Below are positions 34,547-43,105 of a stretch of 64,000 bases of DNA, piece by piece. The position numbers and the translations under genes are program-made. The notes beneath the pieces were generated by a model. That model ran no database searches, was not told the DNA's origin, and saw only the letters and a list, made by a program, of their open reading frames with translations. This stretch comes from Paenibacillus humicus NBRC 102415 (GTDB lineage: Bacteria; Bacillota; Bacilli; Paenibacillales; Paenibacillaceae), in contig NZ_BIMD01000001.1 in assembly GCF_004000905.1 (NCBI RefSeq), forward strand, positions 62,001 through 126,000, written 5' to 3'. Position 1 is the first letter of the stretch, and the number at the start of each line of letters is the position of its first letter.

Positions 34547-35896
34547 ATGGGCAAAAGCTCCCGCTGGTACGCGGCATCCCTGATCGCCGCTGCGGTTGGG
34601 TCCGTTTGTGGAGAACTGATCTGGATCGGGGATCCATTGCGGCTGGGCAGCTATTATTGGATGGATCTGATTCAAATCCTGTCCCGGACCGCTGCGGCCA
34701 TCCCTCTCATGTGGGCTGCCGGCGCTTATTCCTCCTGGCTCCAGAGGGGAAGAAGCTGGCTTGGCGTCATTAATCTTCTCGCCGTAGCCGGAGGCATCCT
34801 GACGGCGCTGCTGCTTCTTACGCGGCCGGACCGCTTCGGAGCCGCCGCTGCGGCAGCGGCGGCTACCGGAGCTCTCATCCTCATCGACGCTCTTGTGAGC
34901 GAGACTGCAAGACGGGGAGGCTTCCCCTGGAGATCGTTGACGACCGCCTTGGCAGCGGCGGCGGTCGGAGCGTTTCTTTTTTACCCGACCTCATATGGCG
35001 TCACCACTCCGGGATTCACGATGAACATGAACCGGTATGCCCATATCCAAGGAGGTACGGACAGGGGGAGCCTGGAAGGCGTTCTCGTCATCGAGCGTCC
35101 GGCTTTTCCGGTGGACTGGATCTACGCCGGGCTGTTCCCCCATTTGCATATTGAAAAGAGGGATACGAGCATTTCGCTGGGAGAAATCCAACGGCAGGTG
35201 TTCATCCAGCGGGCAGGCGCCAACGACGTCGGAACCGCCGTCGCGCTCAAAAAGCTCGGTCTCGGCCAGGGCGTGATCCCGACCGGGGTTCAAGTGCTCG
35301 CTCTGCTCAAGGACAGTCCGGCGGAAGGGCGTCTTGAGCCCGGCGATGTGCTGACCCGCTTGAACGGCAAGGAGGTCGGCACGACGGCCGTGCTGGCGAA
35401 GGTCATGGGCTCCGTCAAGCCGGGCGATACGGTCCGTGTAGGGCTCAAGCGGGGCAGTCAGGAGATGTCGGCGGATATCGAAACGAAGGAGAATCCCGAG
35501 CAGCGGGGCCGCGCGGCATTCGGCATCCAGGTGCAGGACCGCACCCGGGCGGATCTGACGAGAAAGGCCGACTACCGCTCCTATATCGTGTACCAAGGAG
35601 GCCCGTCGCATGGGGCGATGCTGGCTTTGACGGTTATCGATCAGCTGACTCCGGGAGGCGTTACGTACGGCAATCGGGTGGCCGGCACCGGCACGCTGGA
35701 CGGGAATGGGAACGTCGGGGAAATCGGCGGCATCGAGCAGAAGGCCTATACGGTCGCCCGAGCAGGCGCGGATGTGTTCTTCGTGCCGCAAGGCCAGGAG
35801 AAGGATGCCCGCAAAGGCAGCGCCTCGCTGGAGATCGTTCCCGTCCGCACTCTCGACGACATGCTGTCGTGGCTGAAGGCTCATCCGAAAAATTGA
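34547..35896 (+). CDS. Membrane-anchored PDZ / Lon-like serine protease (YlbL-related)
   Basis: 449 residues. Five hydrophobic helices occupy residues ~8-147, then a linker, a PDZ domain (~245-315) and a Lon-type proteolytic domain (~325-445). The catalytic dyad is S354 (GGPSHGAML) and K399 (IGGIEQKA); the ...LTPGG...AGTGTLDGNGNVG frame is typical of Lon/YlbL. The active domain should face outward. YlbL proteins usually have one membrane helix, so the polytopic N-terminus is unusual. GGGGAGGAC precedes the ATG. Confidence 0.85.
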   Translation: MGKSSRWYAASLIAAAVGSVCGELIWIGDPLRLGSYYWMDLIQILSRTAAAIPLMWAAGAYSSWLQRGRSWLGVINLLAVAGGILTALLLLTRPDRFGAAAAAAAATGALILIDALVSETARRGGFPWRSLTTALAAAAVGAFLFYPTSYGVTTPGFTMNMNRYAHIQGGTDRGSLEGVLVIERPAFPVDWIYAGLFPHLHIEKRDTSISLGEIQRQVFIQRAGANDVGTAVALKKLGLGQGVIPTGVQVLALLKDSPAEGRLEPGDVLTRLNGKEVGTTAVLAKVMGSVKPGDTVRVGLKRGSQEMSADIETKENPEQRGRAAFGIQVQDRTRADLTRKADYRSYIVYQGGPSHGAMLALTVIDQLTPGGVTYGNRVAGTGTLDGNGNVGEIGGIEQKAYTVARAGADVFFVPQGQEKDARKGSASLEIVPVRTLDDMLSWLKAHPKN

Positions 35897-35903
35897 AGCG
35901 ATG

Positions 35904-35947
35904 AAAAAAAGGCCGTCTCCGATCATTTTCGGAGACGGCCTTTTTTT
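35904..35947. terminator. Bidirectional intrinsic terminator
   Basis: A 12-bp GC stem (35911-35922 with 35929-35940) is flanked by seven A and seven T, between convergent genes. Confidence 0.92.
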
Positions 35948-35954
35948 CATGCGG

Positions 35955-37025
35955 CTATAGGAAGAAGGAGCCGATGATGCCGCTGAGCACGCCGGCGGCG
36001 ACGACGGACCCGAACACAAGCCCCAATACTTTGGCCGGGAACGCGCGGCGGATCATCAGGAGCGACGGCAGGCTGACGGCAGGCAGCGTGATGAGCAGAG
36101 CGCCTGCGGCGCTGCCGCCGAAACCGAGCGAGGTGAATGCCTGCACGATCGGAATCTCGGCTGCAGTCGGAATGACGAACAGCGTGCCTGCGACAGCGAA
36201 CAAAAGCAGCGTCAGAATGGTCATGCCTGTCCCTTCGCCGAGGCTCGGGAAGAGCCAGGCGCGCGCGGCGCCGAGCAGCAGAACGGCGATGATGTAAGCC
36301 GGGACGACGTTCAGCAGCATTTGGCCGAGGCTTCGCAGCCAGCGCAGCCAGAACGGACGATCGTCGTCAGCCGGCACGGCGGTGAGCACCTGATCTTCCG
36401 GGATGGCGGCGTCCTTGACGAAGCGGTTCGCAAAGTAGCTCACCCCGAAGGTGATGGCGATGCCGAACAACAGCCGCAGCAGCGTGAACTTCCACGTGAG
36501 CACGAACGTCATGAAGATGAGCGTCGCCGGATTCAGCAGCGGATTGCCGAGCCAGAAGGCGAGGGCGGCGCCGGCGGAAACGTTTTTTTTGCGCAGGCCG
36601 ACAGCGATCGGAGCGGCGCAGCAGGAGCACATCATGCCGGGCAGCGAGGCCAGGCCGCCGATGGCGGTGCTCTTGAAGCTGCGTCCGCCGAGAACGCGGA
36701 GCAGCCAGCCTGACGGAATCAGCACCTGAACGAGGGAGCCGAGCAGGATGCCGAGCACGGCGGCTTTCCAGACGGCTTTATAATAAGCCTGGGCATAGTC
36801 CCACGCGGACTGCCACGACGGGGACGGAATGCTTTCAGAGCCGCCGGTCAGAATCGAGCTGCCGATCGTATGCTCCGTGATGGCTTTCAACGCCTTTCCG
36901 TAGTAGGGCCACCATTTTACATATGTCAGGCCGGCGACGGTAATCAGGATGAATGCGACAGCAAGCCAGACGGCCTTTTTGCCGCTCATCGCCGGGCGCG
37001 GAAGAGTTCCTTGGGAAGGACTCAT
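35955..37025 (-). CDS. Permease of the ArsP/DUF318 (UPF0718) family
   Basis: 356 residues with about eight to nine membrane helices. The conserved Cys motif GMMCSCCAAPIAVGLRKK in the first half and a matching PTAAEIPIVQAFTSLG motif in the second half identify the family. Some members (ArsP) export organoarsenicals; others are of unknown substrate. No arsenic genes are nearby; the next gene is divergent selD. AGGAGG precedes the start. Confidence 0.82.
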   Translation of the reverse strand: MSPSQGTLPRPAMSGKKAVWLAVAFILITVAGLTYVKWWPYYGKALKAITEHTIGSSILTGGSESIPSPSWQSAWDYAQAYYKAVWKAAVLGILLGSLVQVLIPSGWLLRVLGGRSFKSTAIGGLASLPGMMCSCCAAPIAVGLRKKNVSAGAALAFWLGNPLLNPATLIFMTFVLTWKFTLLRLLFGIAITFGVSYFANRFVKDAAIPEDQVLTAVPADDDRPFWLRWLRSLGQMLLNVVPAYIIAVLLLGAARAWLFPSLGEGTGMTILTLLLFAVAGTLFVIPTAAEIPIVQAFTSLGFGGSAAGALLITLPAVSLPSLLMIRRAFPAKVLGLVFGSVVAAGVLSGIIGSFFL

Positions 37026-37062
37026 GAATACAACCTCCTAAGATGGAATGGAAAACTTGATT

Positions 37063-37071
37063 ATTATAGCA
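37063..37071 (-). promoter_or_regulatory. Extended -10 promoter of the permease gene
   Basis: Minus-strand TGC-TATAAT (37063-37071), 38 bases before the ATG. Confidence 0.5.
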
Positions 37072-37139
37072 TATCCCGCGATCCGTTCCTTCACTTTTTT
37101 GAAGCGTTAGGGGATAGGGGCGAAGCTCGGCGCGCCATT

Positions 37140-37168
37140 TTGGTTTTTGCGCGGCCTTGGCGTATACT
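37140..37168 (+). promoter_or_regulatory. Possible promoter of selD-mnmH
   Basis: TTGGTT (37140-37145), 17 bases, TATACT (37163-37168); good -10, weak -35. Confidence 0.4.
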
Positions 37169-37206
37169 TAAGGGAGTAAAGTACTAGCCATCTGGGAGGA
37201 TGAACC

Positions 37207-38256
37207 ATGCCGGAATCCAATGTGATCAAATTGACCTCGCTCTCCACCAAAGGCGGCTGCGGCTGCAAAATCGGACCGTCCGACTTGTCGGAAGTGCTGA
37301 GGCAGCTGCCTCCGGCGCTGCCCAACGCCGATCTGCTCGTCGGGCTTGATACGAGCGACGACGCAGGGGTCTACCGGCTGAGCGACGAGCTCGCGCTCGT
37401 GCAGACGGTCGATTTCTTTACTCCGATCGTCGATGACCCGTATTCCTTCGGCCAGATCGCGGCTGCCAACGCCATCAGCGACATCTACGCGATGGGCGGC
37501 AAGCCGCTGACGGCCCTCAATATCGTCGCATTTCCGATCGCGACGCTCGACAAAAGCATCCTCGCCGATATTCTCCGCGGAGCTGCCGACAAGCTTGCGG
37601 AAGCAGGCGCGACGCTCGTCGGAGGCCATTCCATCGACGACAAGGAGCCCAAGTTCGGCATGGCTGTCACCGGTCTCGTCCATCCTGGCCGCGTCCGCAC
37701 GAATGCCGGCTCCCGTCCGGGCGACAAGCTCATCCTGACCAAGCCGATCGGGGTGGGCATCTATACGACGTCGATCAAGAAGGACCGGCTGACGGAAAAA
37801 GATGTCGCCAAGGTGACTTCCGTCATGGCGGAGCTCAACCGCAAGGCGGCCGAAATCATGGACGGCTACGACGTCCATGCCTGCACCGATGTGACCGGCT
37901 TTGGGCTGCTCGGCCATGCTTCGGAGATGGCAAAAGGCAGCCGGGTCGGCCTGAATATCCGACGCGGCGACGTTCCGGTCCTGCCGCGCACCCGCGAGCT
38001 CGCCGAAGAAGGCTTCGTGCCGGGCGGCACGAGAAACAACTATGCGCATGTGCAGCCTGCTGTCACGTTCGGCCCGGAGCTCGACGAGCTCGACCGCCTC
38101 ATCCTGTGCGACGCGGTGACTTCGGGAGGACTCCTCATTTCCGTAGCCGGAGAAGAAGCGGATTCCCTGCTCGGCGAGCTGCTTGCCGCAGGTCTTGAGG
38201 CGGCTCTCATCGGAGAAGCGGTCGACGACCATCACGGCATCATCGAAGTATCGTAA
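37207..38256 (+). CDS. selD: Selenide, water dikinase (selenophosphate synthase)
   Basis: 349 residues. The active-site loop is GGCGCK (C18, C20, K21), the Cys form of the enzyme, with no in-frame UGA. Also present: GLDTSDDAGV, the ATP-site segment DFFTPIVDDPYSFGQIAAANAISDIYAMGG, and GGHSIDD. It makes selenophosphate from selenide and ATP. It is 11 bases from mnmH, so the product is used for tRNA selenouridine here. No selA/selB/selC is seen in the window. GGGAGGATG is the ribosome site. Confidence 0.95.
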   Translation: MPESNVIKLTSLSTKGGCGCKIGPSDLSEVLRQLPPALPNADLLVGLDTSDDAGVYRLSDELALVQTVDFFTPIVDDPYSFGQIAAANAISDIYAMGGKPLTALNIVAFPIATLDKSILADILRGAADKLAEAGATLVGGHSIDDKEPKFGMAVTGLVHPGRVRTNAGSRPGDKLILTKPIGVGIYTTSIKKDRLTEKDVAKVTSVMAELNRKAAEIMDGYDVHACTDVTGFGLLGHASEMAKGSRVGLNIRRGDVPVLPRTRELAEEGFVPGGTRNNYAHVQPAVTFGPELDELDRLILCDAVTSGGLLISVAGEEADSLLGELLAAGLEAALIGEAVDDHHGIIEVS

Positions 38257-38267
38257 GGAGAGATTCC

Positions 38268-39311
38268 ATGTTTCAGGATTTGACCGTGCAAGAGCTGAGA
38301 GCGAAGAGGGACTCGGGAGAGCTCGTCATCATCGACGTCCGCTCCCCGTCCGAATACGAGGAATCCACGATTCCCGGAAGCATCAACATCCCCTTCTTCG
38401 ACGACCGCGAGCGGGCGGAGATCGGCACGCTCTACAAGCAGGTGAGCGTCCAGGAAGCGAAGAAGCGGGGGCTCGAGATCATCTCGGCCAAGCTGCCGGC
38501 ATTCATCGCGCAGTTCGCGGCCATTCCCCAGAAGAAGGCCCTGTTCTGCTGGAGAGGGGGCATGCGGAGCCGGACGACGGCGACTCTGCTTTCCTTGATG
38601 GACATCCACGCTTACCGGCTGTCGGGCGGATTCCGCGAATACCGGCGCTGGGTCGTCGAGACGCTGGCGGAATTCTCCTTCAATCAGCGCGCCTATGTCC
38701 TTCACGGCAATACGGGGACGGGCAAGACGGCAATTCTGTCCGAGCTTGAACGCCGCGGGTATCCGGTGCTGGATCTGGAGGGGATGGCGGGGCATCGCGG
38801 CTCCATATTCGGCCAGATCGGGATGCGCGCCCACAACCAGAAGACGTTCGAGTCGCTGCTGCTTGAGCGGCTGATCGCTCTGCAGCATTCGCCCTACGTC
38901 ATTATGGAGGCGGAAAGCCGCCGCATCGGCAAATGCGTGCTTCCCGAGTTTCTGATGGAAGCCAAGGAGACGGGAATTCCGATCCGGATCGAGCTGCCGA
39001 TCGGGGAGCGGATCCGGCATATTCTGGAGGATTACCGTCCGGAGGAGCACAAGCAGCAATGCATGGCCGCCTTCCGCGTGATCAAGTCGAGAATCCATAC
39101 CCCTGTCGCGGCGGAAATCGAGCAGAGCATTCGGAACGATGACTTCGGCCGCGCCGCGGAGCTGCTGCTGACCGCTTATTACGACCCGCGCTACGAGCAC
39201 GGCTCCGACCGGTACGACAGCGAACAGGAACGGTTCGTGCAGGCCGATTCGGCTGCCGCCGCCCTGGAGCCGATCATCGCGGCGCTCCCGGGAAGCGGAG
39301 TTCCGGTCTGA
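38268..39311 (+). CDS. mnmH: tRNA 2-selenouridine synthase
   Basis: 347 residues (SelU/YbbB). The N-terminal rhodanese domain has catalytic C94 (FCWRGGMRS); the C-terminal P-loop domain begins at GNTGTGKT (147-154). It replaces sulphur by selenium at the wobble 2-thiouridine of Lys, Glu and Gln tRNAs via geranylation. Cotranscribed with selD and followed by a strong terminator. Confidence 0.93.
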   Translation: MFQDLTVQELRAKRDSGELVIIDVRSPSEYEESTIPGSINIPFFDDRERAEIGTLYKQVSVQEAKKRGLEIISAKLPAFIAQFAAIPQKKALFCWRGGMRSRTTATLLSLMDIHAYRLSGGFREYRRWVVETLAEFSFNQRAYVLHGNTGTGKTAILSELERRGYPVLDLEGMAGHRGSIFGQIGMRAHNQKTFESLLLERLIALQHSPYVIMEAESRRIGKCVLPEFLMEAKETGIPIRIELPIGERIRHILEDYRPEEHKQQCMAAFRVIKSRIHTPVAAEIEQSIRNDDFGRAAELLLTAYYDPRYEHGSDRYDSEQERFVQADSAAAALEPIIAALPGSGVPV

Positions 39312-39320
39312 TTGTGCAGG

Positions 39321-39365
39321 AAAAGCCCTCGCCGGGCAGAAGCTTCAGCCCGGCGAGGGCTTTTT
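39321..39365 (+). terminator. Intrinsic terminator of selD-mnmH
   Basis: A 17-base stem arm (39321-39337 with 39348-39364) ending in TTTTT. Confidence 0.92.
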
Positions 39366-39425
39366 GGCGTATGCAGCTGCTTCCCCCATGAACGGAAGCT
39401 GCCGGTCGCACAGGCGGCAAACGCT

Positions 39426-40289
39426 TTATTGCCCTTTGCCGCCTGTGCGGGTAAGCTCGGCCAGCCGGTCCCACTGTTCCGGCGTCACTTCAAGCAGGCT
39501 GTTGAACTGTCCGGCGCCCTGGAGCCATTCGCCGCCGTCGATCGTCACCACCTCGCCGTTGAGATAAGAAGCGTAATCGGAGACGAGAAATGCGGCCAGA
39601 TCGGCAAGCTCCTGCTTGTCGCCCACTCGCTTGAGCGGAATGCGGTCCGCCATGCGCTCGGCCAGCTCCGGTGTCGGAGCCAGCCTTGCCCATGCGCCTT
39701 CCGTCGGAAACGGACCTGGCGCGATGGCGACCTGGCGGATGCCGTAGCGCGCCCATTCCACCGCCAGCGAGCGGGTGAGAGCAAGCACCCCGGCTTTGGC
39801 GGCGGCCGACGGCGCCACGAACCCGGAGCCGGTCTCGGCATAGGTCGTGACGATGTTCAGCATCGTTCCGCCCCGGCCGGCCGCGATCCAGCGCTTGCCG
39901 AACTCCAGCGTCGCATAGAAGGTTCCGTGCAGCACGATGTTCAGCACGGCGTCGACGGCGCGGGGCGAGAGCCTCTCGGTCGGGCTGATGAAGTTGCCTG
40001 CGGCATTGTTGACGAGCACGTCGACGCCTCCGAAGCGCTCGTCCAAAGCATCCGCCAATGCGGATAGGGAAGCCGGGTCCCGGACGTCGCAGCTTTGGAC
40101 GAACACATCATGGCCGGCCTCGCGGAACGCCTCAGCCGCTTCCTGCAGCTTCTCCTCGCGGCGTCCCGCGAGCGCGATGGAGGCTCCATGCCGGGCGAAG
40201 CCTTCCGCCATTGCGCGTCCAAGTCCGGTCGCGCCGCCCGTCACGAGCACGGTTTTGCCTTTGAGCAGATCGGGTCGAAACGGTCCCAT
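39426..40289 (-). CDS. 2,4-dienoyl-CoA reductase-like SDR
   Basis: 287 residues. NAD(P) motif VTGGATGLGRA near 17 and NNAAGNF. The position of the usual YxxxK Tyr is Ser (S-A-A-A-K), and the loop GPFPTEGAWARL follows; both are typical of the dienoyl-CoA reductase branch of SDRs. It would reduce 2,4-dienoyl-CoA during breakdown of unsaturated fatty acids, fitting the neighbouring etf/fad genes. It is separated from etfA by a terminator and has its own GAGGAGG site. Confidence 0.85.
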   Translation of the reverse strand: MGPFRPDLLKGKTVLVTGGATGLGRAMAEGFARHGASIALAGRREEKLQEAAEAFREAGHDVFVQSCDVRDPASLSALADALDERFGGVDVLVNNAAGNFISPTERLSPRAVDAVLNIVLHGTFYATLEFGKRWIAAGRGGTMLNIVTTYAETGSGFVAPSAAAKAGVLALTRSLAVEWARYGIRQVAIAPGPFPTEGAWARLAPTPELAERMADRIPLKRVGDKQELADLAAFLVSDYASYLNGEVVTIDGGEWLQGAGQFNSLLEVTPEQWDRLAELTRTGGKGQ

Positions 40290-40328
40290 AACAAGCTCCT
40301 CCTCAGGAATGATTCATATCCATCGAAA

Positions 40329-40365
40329 AACCCGCCCGTAATGGCATCATCCGGGCGGGTTCATG
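40329..40365 (-). terminator. Intrinsic terminator of fadR-etfB-etfA
   Basis: A 10-bp stem (40329-40338 with 40352-40361); on the minus strand it ends in TTTTTCG. Confidence 0.85.
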
Positions 40366-40369
40366 CTGT

Positions 40370-41341
40370 TTACGCGAGCACTTTGCGGAACTCTTCCGTC
40401 AGCAGCGGCACGACTTCGAACAGGTCGCCGACGATGCCGTAGTCGGCGAATTTGAAGATCGGAGCTTCCGGATCCTTGTTGATCGCGATAATGACGCGCG
40501 ACTGGCTCATGCCCGCCAAATGCTGGATGGCTCCGCTGATGCCGCAGGCGATGTACACTTCCGGCGTGACGACCTTGCCGGTCTGGCCGATCTGCAGCGC
40601 GTAGTCGCAGTAGCCGGCGTCGCAGGCTCCGCGGGAGGCGCCGACGGCGGCACCGAGCACATCGGCCAGTTCTTGGAGCGGCTTGAAGCCGTCGGAGCTC
40701 TTCACGCCGCGTCCGCCGGAGATGACGATCTTCGCCTCGGACAGGTCGACCTTGCCGCCGGCTTTGCGCACGACGTCCTTGACGATCGAGCGGAGATCGG
40801 AGGCTGGAGCATAATCGCGGTCGACCACTTCGGCCGGCGACGCGGCCTGTGCGGCTGGCGGAAGGTTGTTCGGCCGGACGGTGACGACGCCGGAGCCGCC
40901 GGAAAAGGCTTTTTCCTCAAAAGCTTTGCCCGCGTAGATCGGACGGGTATAGACAGAGCCGTCCGCGGAATCGCTTACAGCAATGACGTCGGAAATTTGT
41001 CCGGCACCAAGATGGGCGGCGACAAGCGGCGCCAGATCCTTGCCTTCCGCAGTATGGCCGAGGAAGACGCGGCCTGGCTTCCGTTCGTCGAGAAGGCCTT
41101 TGACGGCGGCCAGATAAGCCGGAGCGTTGTATGACGCGAGCTCAGGATGATCGACGGCGTAGACTTTGCCCGACACGTAGGCGGCCAGCTCGGAGGCGAC
41201 CGGAATGATGCCGCTGCCGATGATGACGGCGTCGACCGGAGCGCCGCCCGCGGACTGGTTGGCGGCATGGACGGCTTCAAGCGATACCTGGCGCAATTTT
41301 CCGCCGCGGATTTCGGCGATGACAAGAACGGATTGGCTCAT
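40370..41341 (-). CDS. etfA: Electron transfer flavoprotein alpha subunit
   Basis: 323 residues. The C-terminal FAD domain shows SGGRGVKS, the [12 protein letters not shown] and [28 protein letters not shown] segments, and the closing [21 protein letters not shown] motif. It forms the ETF heterodimer with EtfB and carries electrons from acyl-CoA dehydrogenase (FadE) to the membrane Fe-S oxidoreductase encoded divergently. AAGGAGG precedes the ATG. Confidence 0.95.
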   Translation of the reverse strand: MSQSVLVIAEIRGGKLRQVSLEAVHAANQSAGGAPVDAVIIGSGIIPVASELAAYVSGKVYAVDHPELASYNAPAYLAAVKGLLDERKPGRVFLGHTAEGKDLAPLVAAHLGAGQISDVIAVSDSADGSVYTRPIYAGKAFEEKAFSGGSGVVTVRPNNLPPAAQAASPAEVVDRDYAPASDLRSIVKDVVRKAGGKVDLSEAKIVISGGRGVKSSDGFKPLQELADVLGAAVGASRGACDAGYCDYALQIGQTGKVVTPEVYIACGISGAIQHLAGMSQSRVIIAINKDPEAPIFKFADYGIVGDLFEVVPLLTEEFRKVLA

Positions 41342-41376
41342 GGTTTAACCTCCTTGGATAGGAAAAAAGGATGGGA

Positions 41377-42144
41377 TCAGATCGCTTTGGCTTCTGTGCG
41401 CAGCAGCTCGACGAGACGCGCGGCCTGCTCGGCCGGCGTTCCCTTGATGAGCTGGCCGGCTCCGCGCTCAGGCGGCAGGGAAAGGCCAAGCCGCTTGGTC
41501 AGCGGGGCGACGGCGGCGGCGTCGACGCCGAGATCGTCCAGAGACAGCGTCTGGAACGGCTTTTTCTTCGCCTTCATGATATTCGGCAGCGACGGGTAGC
41601 GCGGCTCGTTCAAGCCTTGCTGGGCGGTGAACAGCGCCGGCAGCGTCAGCTCGAGGGATTCCGTGTCTCCTTCGGCATCCCGCTTGACGCTGGCAGCCGT
41701 ACCGTCGATGTCAAGACTCGTGATGGAAGCGGCGTGGGGAATGCCGAGACCCGCCGCAAGCCGGACCGCGACTTGGCCGCCGCCGGTATCGACGGAGAAG
41801 TTGCCTCCGAGGATGACGTCGAAGGGCTGCTTGGAGATATAAGCCTGGAGCAAGGAGGCGATGCCCGCTTCGTCGGATTGGATGCGCTCGTCGGAGATCA
41901 GCACCGCCTCATCGGCTCCCATCGCCAGCGCCGAGCGAAGCGCTTCCGCTGCCCGGGCGGGGCCGACAGAGACGACGGTAACCGTTCCGCCGTGCTTTTC
42001 CCGGAGCTGGAGCGCTTCCTCGACCGCATATTCATCGTAAGGATTGATGACATATTTGACGCCGTCGTCCGAAACCTGGCCGTCCTGGATTACGATCCGT
42101 TCTTCCGTATCAAAGGTTTGCTTCAGCAGGCAGAAAATGTTCAT
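41377..42144 (-). CDS. etfB: Electron transfer flavoprotein beta subunit
   Basis: 255 residues. The DEAVLISDE and GNFSVDTGGGQV-type segments and the C-terminal DLGVDAAAVAP are typical of EtfB. It binds AMP and docks the dehydrogenase partner. Second gene of the fadR-etfB-etfA operon; GAGGAGG precedes the start. Confidence 0.94.
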   Translation of the reverse strand: MNIFCLLKQTFDTEERIVIQDGQVSDDGVKYVINPYDEYAVEEALQLREKHGGTVTVVSVGPARAAEALRSALAMGADEAVLISDERIQSDEAGIASLLQAYISKQPFDVILGGNFSVDTGGGQVAVRLAAGLGIPHAASITSLDIDGTAASVKRDAEGDTESLELTLPALFTAQQGLNEPRYPSLPNIMKAKKKPFQTLSLDDLGVDAAAVAPLTKRLGLSLPPERGAGQLIKGTPAEQAARLVELLRTEAKAI

Positions 42145-42177
42145 CTCGATTCTCCTCCTCGAATGGTTGAATCCCTG

Positions 42178-42762
42178 TTATTTTTTGAGGCCATGCAGGA
42201 AAAATTCGACGGTTTTGTCGACTTGGGCGGTCAGGGAGAACTTCTGCCCGGATATGAGCCAGGAGGAAACCGCCTCATCCATCGCTCCGAATATAAGATG
42301 CCGGGTCAGCTTGACGTCGAGATTGTCCCGGAACGCTCCTTCTCTCACCCCTTTTTCCAGAATCTGCTCAATGAGCTGGATGTAAGGCCGTACGGTCAGG
42401 CCGATCGCCTTGCGCAGCTCCAGCGAGCTCTGCCTCAGCTCGATCTGGGTCACGTATGCGAGATTGATGTTCTGCTCCAGGACGGAGTAGTGGATCTCGC
42501 AGATGGCGCGCAGAGCTTCGCCGGCAGTCGCCGTATCCTCCAGCCGGGCTTTGAACCGTCCGACCAGATCCCCGAGCCTTTCCTCGAACAAGGAGATCAG
42601 GATATCTTCCTTCTTCTTGAAATATAAATAGATCGTACCGTCGGCGACTCCGGCCTCCTTGGCGATTTTCGACACCTGCGAGCCGTGGAACCCGTTTTCG
42701 GCAATGACTTTTTGGGCGGCTTCCAGGATCTGATAATATTTTTCCGGCTTCCTACTTGTCAT
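42178..42762 (-). CDS. fadR: TetR family fatty-acid degradation regulator FadR
   Basis: 194 residues, matching Bacillus FadR (YsiA). The N-terminal TetR helix-turn-helix is KVIAENGFHGSQVSKIAKEAGVADGTIYLYFKKKEDIL, and the C-terminal ligand domain would bind long-chain acyl-CoA to release DNA. The start at 42762 has GAGGTG 6 bases upstream; longer in-frame starts pass through the operator. The operator and gene order (fadR-etfB-etfA) match the B. subtilis arrangement. Confidence 0.93.
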   Translation of the reverse strand: MTSRKPEKYYQILEAAQKVIAENGFHGSQVSKIAKEAGVADGTIYLYFKKKEDILISLFEERLGDLVGRFKARLEDTATAGEALRAICEIHYSVLEQNINLAYVTQIELRQSSLELRKAIGLTVRPYIQLIEQILEKGVREGAFRDNLDVKLTRHLIFGAMDEAVSSWLISGQKFSLTAQVDKTVEFFLHGLKK

Positions 42763-42794
42763 GATGGCACCTCGGTGGTAGTATTTACGTATGG

Positions 42795-42812
42795 TGAATG
42801 AATGCTCATTCA
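42795..42812. promoter_or_regulatory. FadR operator
   Basis: TGAATGA-ATGC-TCATTCA, a perfect 7-4-7 palindrome that fits the known Bacillus FadR box TGAATGA-N4-TCATTCA. It lies immediately downstream of the minus-strand -10, so it should autorepress fadR-etfBA. Confidence 0.93.
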
Positions 42813-42820
42813 TTTTCTTC

Positions 42821-42849
42821 ATCTTAGGGGATATCACACGGATTGTCAA
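42821..42849 (-). promoter_or_regulatory. Promoter of fadR-etfB-etfA
   Basis: Minus-strand TTGACA (42844-42849), 17 bases, TAAGAT (42821-42826); initiation falls at the edge of the FadR palindrome. Confidence 0.7.
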
Positions 42850-42877
42850 CGATTTATCCGGAACTTGGACGCTAACC

Positions 42878-43025
42878 GCCTTCCAGAAGGCGGAACATGC
42901 TTGGGATCGGAGAGGAAGAGGCGGGATATCTTCCTTCTTATTTCTTAGTAGTGTAGCGGAGGATTTGGAGACGTATGCAGCCGCGCCGGACAGCATGACA
43001 GGCGGGATACCACTAAGATTTTTTT
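42878..43025 (+). ncRNA. Structured leader / attenuator candidate before fadF
   Basis: On the plus strand two hairpins (CCGCCTT/AAGGCGG near 42880-42895; AGGAAGA/TCTTCCT 42913-42935) precede a large one. In the large hairpin, 42943-42954 pairs with 43007-43018 (12 bp with one A-C mismatch and one G-U), directly followed by seven T. The 52 bases enclosed can form two small helices (GCGG/CCGC and CGCC/GGCG), i.e. a three-way junction. No plus-strand gene lies upstream, so only fadF transcripts would cross it. I cannot match it to a known riboswitch class. Confidence 0.5.
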
Positions 43026-43035
43026 GAACCGGCCT

Positions 43036-43049
43036 TGTAAGCGCTTCAT
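43036..43049 (+). promoter_or_regulatory. Possible CcpA cre site upstream of fadF
   Basis: TGTAAGCGCTTCAT contains the AAGCGCTT palindromic core of cre sites and matches 12 of 14 positions. It lies ~57 bases before the fadF start and could give glucose repression of beta-oxidation. Confidence 0.4.
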
Positions 43050-43105
43050 CTAAGAATGCCCGGCGAACGGCCGGCGAAAGGAATTTGCAGAGAGGGTGAG
43101 CCGCA

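Noticed and set aside
34344-34637. 98-residue N-terminal extension of glutaminase
   Set aside because: Would cross the promoter region of the divergent protease gene and makes the protein longer than the family norm.
37255-37270. Selenocysteine codon in selD
   Set aside because: The active-site codon is TGC (Cys), not TGA.
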